Assembly: GCA_036971475.1 (NCBI GenBank) | Contig: JBAIZL010000002.1 | Coordinates: 228,743,643-228,807,642, forward strand | DNA from: Prosapia bicincta | Lineage: Eukaryota; Arthropoda; Insecta; Hemiptera; Cercopidae | Direction of reading: 5' to 3' | DNA length: 64,000 bases | Shown here: piece after piece, positions 11,776-64,000 of the stretch | How positions within the stretch are numbered: position 1 is the first letter of the stretch | Layout of the letters: each line of letters starts with the position of its first letter | Made by a program: the position numbers and the translations under genes | Notes under the pieces: generated by a model | Database searches by the model: none | The model's input: the letters and a program-made list of their open reading frames with translations, nothing else | What the model was told of the DNA's origin: nothing

Positions 11776-13185
11776 TTATGCTGTCTTTCAGAGTGTGTTT
11801 GTATCTGTTTATTTGTTAGATGCATGTTATTATGTTGAGTTTGTTTGTTGTACCTGCATGAGTATGTTTCTTAGTCGGTGTAGCACAGAATCAAAAGCAG
11901 CATCTATGTGTTGTGTATTACTTTATCTGTGGTGGTGAGTTTTTCTATATTTTAAATTTTTATTTATTGTTTTTTGTAGTAATTATGAGGCCTAAGAAGT
12001 TGATTGTGTTCTGTTGTCTGTTTAATATATGAATTCTATTGTCTATGATCTATTTTGGATAGAATTAATTTTAAAAATCTATTGAAATTTTTCACTGATG
12101 AAACCTGGCTAACTTTCATGTTTCAGAATTACTGTAAACATAGGTTATATTCCTTCTAGGAATACTATTCCTTCTAGGTTTTTTGCCATGCACTTGATAG
12201 ATGTTTCAGGATTAGGGGTTTCAAATTCTTTAGAACTCAATACATTTAACTATAATATTAAAAATAGAAATCCTTTGATTTCCATTTTTCTCTTCCAATC
12301 CTATGGAATCTACACAAAATGTATAGCAGAAAGTGTTAGATCAAGGATTTTTGACACCTAAAGTTTTGATTATTTTTATCACACTTATTTCAGACTTCAA
12401 TCTATCTTATAATGAGTATATTGTTGTGCCCCTCAAATCCCACAGTGGTTTTTACTGTGTACCTCCTATATTCTGATTTCCAATTTATACTTTATGAGAG
12501 CATTACTAATGAGCTATTTTACTATTGAGTAATAATAATAGTTATTTTTAAAGGAAATATCAAAACTTCCAATAAAATATGAAAATAGCTAGGTAAGTTT
12601 CACCCTGTTGTAAAATCATATATTTATTATTCAAAAAAAGTTTTGTTACCTAAATAAATTTTAAAGATCATTCTCTTAGAGAATGAGAATGTGAATGTAT
12701 TCCATAGTAAGTAACAGTGGACTTGAGAATGCTTCCTCACTCAAAATGGTTTATTCAATCATAGCTTGTTGCCTTACAGGATGTGAGGCTCTTAATTATT
12801 TAGTCTAGTGTCAGCTCTTCACAGCTCAAATTGTAAGGTAAGAGAGCAAGGAGGTTTAAAAATATTTTTATTCTTATACTGTTGTAAATTATTATTTTTT
12901 AAATTTTAAAATGCTTCTGTAAGTAATATTTGTATAAGTAATATAGAAGTTGTAAAAGATATAAGACAAAATCTACACTTTTATTGTAATCTAGAGATTG
13001 AAATTCATTGTTTATATTGTATAACTTTAAACATCCAAGAAAAAACTATCTTAATAAATAAAAACAAATTGAAATCAATAAAAAGGAACTAATAACAAAT
13101 TTTAAAACCTAATAATTTTATTTGGAAAATAGGGTATAAATAACCTTATTGGGAAATATAAGTTTGTGTATAGTAATAAAATGTA
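11776..13185. other. non-coding, nothing recognised
   Basis: AT-rich sequence between the palindrome and the first family D copy. Confidence 0.5.
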
Positions 13186-13370
13186 AGTTGCTTGTTGTAA
13201 TCATCTTGAAATTAATAAATTATAAGTATTTATTTTGTGAGTGAATACTTTTAAACTTACTTGACACGATTCCGAATAATCATGTCATTTACTCTAACGG
13301 GTCAACTTCACAATGAAATGTTTATTTCGAAACATGTCAGCAAGTAAGTTCAATTGTTTCTCTCATTTAT
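13186..13370. repeat. family D foldback, diverged copy
   Basis: It begins with the shared edge TTGCTTGTTGTAATCATCTT and ends with TTTCGAAACATGTCAGCAAG followed by TAAG. The inner part is diverged, but the two halves still face each other. Confidence 0.55.
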
Positions 13371-13848
13371 GCAAATAATTGCATATAATTATAACAAAAA
13401 TGATTCAAAAGTAATTTTCTCTATTTTTGTGGTATTTTAGATACTTTTTTCATCTTCTCTTTCATCCAGGTAATTTTTCATCTGTTCTCCTAATTCTTAA
13501 TTTCTGTTTCTTTTTTTTTTGAAATCTTTGAAGACTTGTAATAAATCTAAAATTTTTGTTACACAGATAAATAATTTACATTCTCCTTCATGACCATTTC
13601 TTTTTTTATTTTTATGACTGAAATTATTTGTACCACTTATTTGCCTAAACGTCTTTTTATATTTTTGATGTTTATTTTTTTCTCTTCTATTTTCCCTAAT
13701 TTTGTGGAGAATATATATTCTCTTAACGATTAAAGTGGTTGATTATATTGTTTTGAGAGGTGTTTTATTTTTTGCAGCAGATAGAATCTTACACTTTTTC
13801 AGTTCTCTTTTAATATGCAAGTAGAGATTTGAAAAAAAAAATTAAAAA

Positions 13849-13975
13849 TAAGTTGCTTCTAATCATGTTGAATTCACTGATTAAACTATATTAAATTCTA
13901 AACCAAGTGAATGCTTGCTGACTCCTTTCAAAACAATTGTTCCTTTTACGAAGCAAAGCCTCTACTGTCAGCATC
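13849..13975 (-). repeat. family D half-copy
   Basis: It matches the left half of family D: the edge GTTGCTTCTAATCATGTTGA, then CTTGCTGAC, AACAATTGTTCCTTTTACGA and AGCCTCTAC. No facing right half is seen. Confidence 0.55.
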
Positions 13976-16160
13976 CACGCTAGGTGTGTCACCTTGATCT
14001 GAATGACTGGTTGTCTTGTGCAATGAACGGGCCACCTGGAACTTGGTAAAATAGCTTGATTTTTGTACACCATTTTATCTGCTCTTAGCTTTAGGGAAAG
14101 ACAATGCTTGTTTGTGTCATTTTGTAGCAAGAGTGTGCATATCACTATGTGCATTGGTTTTTGCCGATGATTTGATGCTTATTTGTAGAAGTAAGAAATC
14201 AATCTGTGACATCTTTGTAATTGGTCTGGTTACCTAAAGGTAACCCTTTATCCAGCAAGTCTAAGGTGTTGTATCTGGCTAGGAGAAATTCTGTCTTTGG
14301 TCCTATAATTCCAGGATTAATGATAAAAAATCAAGTATTAAATGACATAAATTACATTAGTGTCTGTGCCTGGATTAAGGAGATTTATGGATTCTGTAGC
14401 ATTCTGAGAGCAACTTTGGTTTAAGCCTGAAAAAAATAAGGGTCATCAGTAGGGAGTTCAGCATTGCTAGCAGTTATTTTTTACTTCCTCTTCTATGCAT
14501 CCGCTGATACACAGTGTTTCTTTTACATCTAGATCATATTTTACCTATATCAACAATAAATTTTATTTCAAGAGAAGATAATCGAAGGTGAAGCTTGCAC
14601 CTTGAAGAATTAGAATGGTAAACAGACAAAATAAGGCCAAAAGTGGGAAAGATGAGGGACCTTGTGCTTGTAGAGGATGAAGCTGTTTCTGAAGTTCTTG
14701 CTAAAAGATACATAATATAGCATGATTGGCTAGTTTGTTTTTTGTTTTGAAGTTTTGGGTTCCTTCTAGGCTTATATTTAGGCTTTCCATTTATGACTGG
14801 ACTCCTGAGGTGATAAGGTTCTATGTTAATGCAATTCAATGTACCCTGCTTGACCCAAATAATTTCCACCTTAACCAAGGTGGAGGTTTTCCAGTAATAA
14901 CAGCTGACCATTATATTTGAAAGGTCCTGTGACAGCTCTGCATATATTGATAGAGAGTGCAGTTTTCCTGACAGAGGTGTACTTGGAAACATGATTGGAT
15001 TTTGGATAAAGTGCAATTAGTGAGCTTATGTATTGTGAGAGCCAGTCTTGGCGAGAAAACCTCTGGACTTTCCATTGTCAAATCAGGAGAGAAGATTAAA
15101 TGGAGAGCAAAGTTAGGATGGAATCTTATATAATTGAAAAAAATAGTGATTGAATAGTTTTGGCAGGCAAAGGGAACGGACATTATGAATTTCCTCCAGA
15201 GATAGCTATGAAAAGTTTTCATCTGGCAGTTTTTTTTTGTAAAAACTTAAACTGACTGTCCTTGGGATACCAACATTCCTAAACAGCATGAATTAAAAGT
15301 AAATAAGTATGCACCATTGTGTTTGTCTCTGCTCATTAGAGGTTACAAGTACTACTTTAATGCAGTTGAAGTTGTTGCCAGAGGGCTGACTGCCAACATA
15401 TTAAACACATTTTCTGGGAATACAGGTTTGGGAAGGAAACATATATGCCATTTCATGAGATAGGCTTCAAAGACTGCATTGGTCTCATCTTATAGAATCT
15501 GGCTCAGAAGATCTGAACGTTGGACTCAGTGAGGGGACATTTGTTCACATAAAAGATCTTTAGCCTTCCTAGCCAGGTTTGTAGTCCCAGTCTGACAAAC
15601 CAAAATAAGAAACATATAATTATAGTCTAGAAGTTGATGCTTCTATTCTATTACTGCTGGGCCTCACAGTGTGTGATATTCTTAGAGAGTGCTAAATTGT
15701 TCACATTACAATCTACAAAAAAATTTTGTTGAGAAGAGCCAAACTGGTTTTTTTAAAAAACAATCCATCCTAGTTTGAAAAATGAAGCTCATCCTAAGAA
15801 ATACAAGTTATATTAAAAAGCAAGTATTAATTGATTTGATAAAAAAGTCAAATTTCAAACAAAACTTTGACAGCAATTTGAACTTCAGGAACTTCAGGTA
15901 TACGAGGTAATACTTGAGGTCACCAAAGACATCATCTTTGAGAAAATTGTAAAAAATATTGACAGATTAACAAATGAAAAAAAAAAGAAAAAAGTATGAG
16001 ACCCATAATTATAACAGAAACTTATTTTAAAAATAAGTCGAACAAATAACTTAATAAAGCAATTAAATAAACTATCTGAAAAATTATTTGAAAAAATGAA
16101 ATCTTCTAGAGTGCCATAATCAGTGGTGTAGTAGGAGGGAATGAGTGGGAACTGCATTTC
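13976..16160. other. unassigned stretch with lower AT content
   Basis: This 2-kb stretch is less AT-rich than its neighbours and holds several 60-160-codon frames on both strands (for example 14534-15016 minus). None has a recognisable motif. It may be a decayed repeat or an old duplicated segment. Confidence 0.3.
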
Positions 16161-17136
16161 CACACGGTTTTTTCAATAATCCTATAAATTAATGAAAAAA
16201 CCCATGTCTTACAGTTTATTATTTGTGGCTTAAAACCAATATAACCATTTGTTACACTCCAGTGTTTGGTTACACACTGTCTTTAAGGCTAAAACTCCGT
16301 GAGCATTTCAGACCCACCTTAAAAAGGAGTGTACGATGTTAGTCAATTCTCAGAAGATGGTGAGCGTTTCCATTCTGGAAAATTTATGTCTACAACACTG
16401 GTCATAATTTCTTATGTAATAACCTATCAGGACCAATAATTGTCAGCTAAAGACAAAGAAAGTAGCAATTCTTCAAGATCATTCCATTTCTTGAGTAGAA
16501 TACTACCTAGTTCAAGTGACAGTAAATGTCAAATTGGCTGCTTGTATGAAAAAGGGTTCCAAATGAGTAATATCTGTATGTGCACCTCTGCAGAGTCTAG
16601 TAAGAGATGGGGCTAAATACTGCTTTTCAAGTTACTAAGCTCCATTTCTAATAAAAAAAGGAAATAAAACAGCATATAACTCAGATAATATAACAACAAG
16701 GCTATTGACTGCCAATAGTGTCTGAGAGAAGGTTTGAGTATCAGGTCTAATATTATTTTAGTTTAAAAATAAAAAAAGGAAAGATCTGGAATAAATTGTG
16801 AACAAATTTATTCTAAATTAATGTCTCTTTTTGCAAATTATTACTGAAATAAATAAATTTCACAAATGATACATTTCTGTTATATTCTTTTTAATTCATT
16901 TAATTATTTTTATTGTATATTTGTCTTAAAAATAAACATAATAAGTAATGCACATACAAAAATAAAACAAACAGCTTTTACATTTTTAACTATTTAAACA
17001 AGAGTATTGTACATAAAATAAACATAATATAAAGATATTTAAAAGTTTTTTAGAAATACTAGTATTAAACATTTATTAAATTTGCTTGTTTAATTATTTT
17101 GAATTCAATGTTAAAACGTTAATTAAGTTAATTATA
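16161..17136. other. non-coding, nothing recognised
   Basis: Very AT-rich toward its right end. No promoter element was recognised. Confidence 0.5.
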
Positions 17137-17540
17137 GTGTATAATTAAAAATTACTTAACTAAGTGAATACATAGAGCTGAGTAAAGGCTTTGCTTTGTA
17201 AAAGGAACGATTGTTTCGAAACGCACCTGCAAGTCCTATCTATTCACTTAGTTAAGTAAGTAGAAGCTTAGCTTCATAAAAGGAAGGATTGTTTCAAAAC
17301 GCGCCAGCAAAGTAAGCCATTACATATTCACTTAGTTAAGTAATTTTTAATTATAGTTTAATCAGTTCAAGATCAAATATAATCTTCACTGATTATAAGG
17401 GCCATGCTCTTGTCACTTAAACAAGCAACTTTAATTATTGTGTAGTTTAGTGAATATTTTTGAACTTACAGAAACGATTGTTTCGAAACATGTCAGCAAG
17501 TAAGTTCAAAAGTATTCACTTAGTTACACAATAATTACTA
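17137..17540. repeat. family D foldback plus partial copy, just upstream of the M1-like gene
   Basis: Facing copies of ACTTAACTAAGTGAATAC lie at 17153 and 17327, with two GTAAAAGGAACGATTGTTTC-type blocks between them. A shorter copy at 17465-17520 has GATTGTTTCGAAACATGTCA. The copies end within about 200 nt of the gene's start codon. Confidence 0.65.
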
Positions 17541-17727
17541 CATTTATAATATTTTCTTCGATTGCTTAATAAGTAGTTTTATAATTAGAATTGTATTTTA
17601 TGCTGCTCATTAGCATGCTTTTAGTTTATAAAATTTTTTTGAAGTACAACTTAATGTTTTCAATTAGCTAAATTTAAAACCACAGTTTTAATAATGTTTT
17701 GTTTTTAAATTTTTAAGGTGAAATTTC

Positions 17728-60321
<42,594 letters not shown>

Positions 60322-60433
60322 GTTTTTACAATGGTTAATCAATTAATATGTTGAACAAGTACTAACATAAACCATAGTAGAAATAACTGGAATACGTGTT
60401 GGTTATTTTCTACATTAAAAAATTATTTTAGTA

Positions 60434-60439
60434 AATAAA
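60434..60439 (+). terminator. candidate polyadenylation signal
   Basis: AATAAA lies 113 nt after the stop codon in AT-rich sequence. The hexamer is common in such DNA, so this is only a candidate for the end of the M1-like mRNA. Confidence 0.35.
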
Positions 60440-61528
60440 AAATATTAAAACTAACTATTTAGTTAAAAATTGTGAACTTATTGCAAATGAACGTATTGTG
60501 CTTCCTTCTAAAATTTACCTCGAGTAACTTTTACCAATTTACATGAAAAAAGGGAATTTATAAAGCTGAGTTTTAGGTTCTTTATAATTCTTATTGACAA
60601 AAAAGTAACCTAAAACTTATTTTTATTAACTTAATCTTATTTTGGTAAAATTCAGCACACATTAAGAGTTTTAACATATCCATTGTTTTCCAATACAATA
60701 ACATATTGAGGCAGAGTTTAATTGTTCATTTTATCTCCTCTTGTAATAATTTTAAAACATTGGTTGATTTTACATATAATATTTAACAGTGAACTTGATA
60801 AATAATTTTTCCACATTATTACATTTTTTATAAAAGATGGAAATTGTATTTTAATTCCGTACTAAAATATAGACCATTTGGGATATTTACTGACAATTTT
60901 GAATCTATTGCAATTTTTATAAAGATTTAGATAATATTTTCAAATCTTGTGTTATAAAACAATATTGTCCCTGTTAAATTCAAATCATAAGTGTAATAAC
61001 AGTGAGTACCAACAAAAATAAATACACACATAAATATGCAACACAGCTGAAAGTTATAATGAAAGAAATATTCTAGAACCTAATAATATAAACAGTATAA
61101 TAAATAATAATATTTTACTGTCTGTAATTTTTATTTTCTAATTACCTTTTAAAACACATCTTTTGACATAAACCTATGAAGTAATGAAAAACAGCAATAT
61201 TTGTCAATGTCAGTAGACTTTGAAAGAGATTAACTATGTTGAATTATAAAGGGCTCATGTTATATACTTTATGTGTGTTGTGGAGAAGTTTTAAGCATGA
61301 GAATGAAAGAATATAAATAATTGTCTATTTCGTGAAATTTCTTTCTACAAAATGTTTTAAGTAGATTTATTGATTTCGTTAAACAGAAGTTCAAATGTAT
61401 TTAATTATTTATAAAATTTATTAAATACTCAATATCCAAGGTAAAAATATGCAGCATGAATTGTTTTGGAGTATTTATAAAAAGTAAGTTGAATAACTCT
61501 ATGAAGCAACTGTGGCGTAAAGTTTACT

Positions 61529-61722
61529 TTTAAATAAATAAAGCCTCTAAACCACAATTAACTTTTATTTAAGCCTAAATTAACTTTAGTTTAAATAAAA
61601 GTTATTTGTGGTTTAGAGGCTGTATTTTTAAATACCTCTGAAGATGATTGCTGTGCAATTGAAATGTACATAAGGTTTAAATAAAAGTTATTTGTGGTTT
61701 AGAGGCTTTATTTATTTAAAAA
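61529..61722. repeat. small inverted/direct repeat element in the gene's 3' flank
   Basis: Three copies of a roughly 43-nt arm (TTGTGGTTTAGAGGCT core): inverted at 61531-61573, direct at 61591-61623 and 61675-61719. Between the two direct arms sits a hammerhead-like core. No protein is present. Confidence 0.8.
61634..61679 (+). ncRNA. hammerhead-like motif, 61.6 kb
   Basis: CTGAAGA (61638-61644), T, stem GATTGC-TGT-GCAATT, GAAA (61661-61664), TGTA. The core boxes and a GUA cleavage triplet are intact and stem II has six pairs. Stem I is unclear: ACCT and AGGT can pair only with four bases left unpaired next to the cleavage site. Confidence 0.45.
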
Positions 61723-64000
61723 TAAGTAAGTTGAAGTTAGTAAAAGTACAAATAAATGTTTTTAAAAGGCAATGGTAACAGACATAATGGAGTAAAACAC
61801 TTTCGAACAACTTATTATTTGGTCTTTTAAAAATTCCTTCTATTTTTTTACCAATCCAGTTTGTAGTACATAATATTTATTGAGACAAAGTTCATATAAT
61901 GTGTGTTAATCATTTCAGAGTAAACCAGGGGACTACAGAGCAAGAAAACTGTTGGACTGCAAGAAGTGGCTCCACAGACCAGAGAAAGTGTCAGAAAGAA
62001 AATATCTTTGTTTGTTTTAAATATCTGACATTAAGTGTTGAGTTATTTACACAGTATTGTATTTATATAGTGTTTCTAAATACTGTAATATTACAAAAAT
62101 GTATTTTTAGTTAGAGGAATTTATTTAGACAAACATTGTAACTATTAAAGGGAGAAAAAAATATAACTTGAAATTGTAGTTGTAATATATAAATAAATGT
62201 TAGACAAAATAAATCGTGTCATAAGATCACATATAAAATGACATACCAATGTATTTCTATTTCATTTAAATCCCACTATATTTAATATGTATCATCACAG
62301 ATATATTGAGTTAAAAATACGTTTAGGTAATTGAAGTGTTCATTTTTACCATGTTTTCTCTTACCATTAAACTAATCCAATATTTTAGAAAACTATAGTA
62401 CAGTAAGAAAAATTTAAATCATTTTGCTTTGTTGAAATCTCAACCAAAGTAGGAATAAATCTACTTTCTTAGAAATTTCTTCTGATGTCAAGTTGAAGAC
62501 ATTAATATGTGAGTCTTTTTTTATGGTTTGATTTTCCTTTACCTTTAAATCAATGTAAAAAGGCAATAATATCATATTTTTTCATTTATCCTTAGATTTT
62601 TTAATGTTTTGTATAAATTATTATAAACATAGAAAATTCACTTCATATTATATATTCTCGTTCACACTTGAGGTGTTTAGTGGCCAGGGAGAAGAGATTA
62701 AAAAATTGTAAATATCCTGCATGGAGAAAATCTACTGATGGATGTAGCATTAACTTTCAAATTTCACTCAAATTAAGAAAGAGTTAATTTCATCCTGAAA
62801 ATAAGACAGAGTAATATTATATGACTCATATGTCCAATTTTTTTAATGTGCTGTAATATTAAAATTCTTTTCTCGTGTTGGAATCAATGCATAATGTTAA
62901 CAAATAATGATTATTTTTAACCAGAGCTCTATGTTTACAGAAGCTCTTGTAAAGGGTTCCTTTATAATTAGGTTTTATTGGTGGTTTTTGGTGACTATTG
63001 TATTAGAGATTTATTATACAAATGTTAAAAAAACACCAATAAAGAATATATGCCTTATGAAACCCTCAAATTGATATTTATAATTGATTTTATCAGTAAA
63101 AACATAATATTAAAATGTTAAGTATGACAAATTATTTTGAAGATTAAAATAAAGTAAAATTGAATAAATGAGATTGAATAAATGAGACTTATTACTAGCA
63201 ATAAGTGTATAATAATTCCGGGCTAAGTTTGTATCATAAAAAAATTAAATAAAAGCTTAGGTTTCAGCAAAAAAAGCTACGAAAATAACTTTTCAAGAAA
63301 AGAATTTAAAGAACCAAATTTAATGGAATGAATTTCAGATGGTTTACACAAAGTTGACTAAAAATAGGTTTGGTGAAGACTGATATTCAATCAATTAGTA
63401 TTTTACAAGAAATTATGTAAAACATTTGTACTAAAGAATACAACATCTGTGCCCTAGACCAGGGTGAAAAAAACCACAAACGAAAATAGTCAGACATATT
63501 CTAAATACTGTAGAACCTAGTATTGTAATATAAGCCTTCATAACTAAAGGAAAGAATGAACTTACACTGTCAGTCTGGTATTACAAATATTGGAATTAAA
63601 TAGAATGTAGGGTAACGGTGGGTAAGAGTAGGCGGGTGGTTAAGAGTACGCAGGTAAATTTTATGGTGTTGGCAACACTGCAGGGAATGTCTGTTGTGAC
63701 GTTTTAGTAAGCCTACAGCAGCAGTAGAAGAAGCGGTATTGTCATTCATCTGCTCCTCTTTGTTGGCAAAATACAAGGTAAAATACAGTTTTCTAACTTT
63801 TTTATCTAATTTTTAGGATGTAAAACTTAAGGTTTTTTTAGTACATAAATATTGTTTAAACCTATATTAAATGAAAGTGGATTTCATTGGCAAAATCTTC
63901 CAGCCATTAGTAATTCTTTGTTTGTAACCTGCTGGCATCTAGTGACAAGTCTGAGAAATGCTACTAGGGAGGCCAAAAGTACGCAACAACTTTTAACTGC
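61723..64000. other. 3' flank, unassigned
   Basis: AT-rich to about 63590. Then a GC-richer stretch with repeated GGGTAAGAGTAGGC/GGTTAAGAGTACGC motifs and, near the window end, AAAAGTACGC, which may be the left end of a transposon cut by the window edge. Confidence 0.3.

Noticed and set aside
14534..15222. 160- and 103-codon minus-strand frames as host genes
   Set aside because: No motif, signal, splice logic or family resemblance. The two overlap in different frames.

Overview
The window is AT-rich animal nuclear DNA. It holds one recognisable host gene, spread over about 43 kb in 16 small coding exons with GT-AG introns, and the rest is mostly mobile-element debris and microsatellites. Arthropod is my best guess: the element load, the low GC and the family-A Penelope ends fit, and a chelicerate is possible. 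Nothing here identifies the species.

Layout. 1-17.7 kb lies upstream of the gene. It contains a tRNA-headed SINE-like repeat, a (TA)n(GA)n microsatellite, a GC-richer candidate promoter/leader at 4.65 kb, and a nearly perfect 2-kb palindrome (9.66-11.77 kb) made of two head-to-head, 5'-truncated Penelope-like elements (PLEs). 17,728-60,321 is the host gene, a secreted M1-aminopeptidase-fold protein of 937 residues. Its exons join in frame without a stop, yet the GAMEN exopeptidase motif, the HExxH zinc motif, the downstream glutamate and the catalytic tyrosine are all replaced. It therefore looks like a conserved pseudoenzyme. 60.3-64 kb is 3' flank, with another small repeat element and possibly the start of a transposon at the right edge.

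The introns carry several PLE families (A, B and C by protein, D and E as non-coding foldbacks), a Tigger/pogo transposon with intact terminal repeats but a broken transposase, a second pogo-like relic with a PHD finger, a decayed non-LTR retrotransposon, and simple repeats.

The recurring signal is hammerhead-ribozyme-like structure at the PLE ends. Family B has an intact hammerhead core in three copies. Family A has a core in which the C3-G8 pair appears as U3-A8, and at 51.3-52.0 kb it forms a 194-bp tandem dimer facing its own inverted copy, which resembles the animal retrozymes thought to be mobilised by PLEs. Further hammerhead-like cores sit at 42.6 and 61.6 kb. A 19-bp minisatellite at 58.7-59.15 kb appears to have grown from the family-A terminal motif. 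These ribozyme and retrozyme readings are inference from manual folding.
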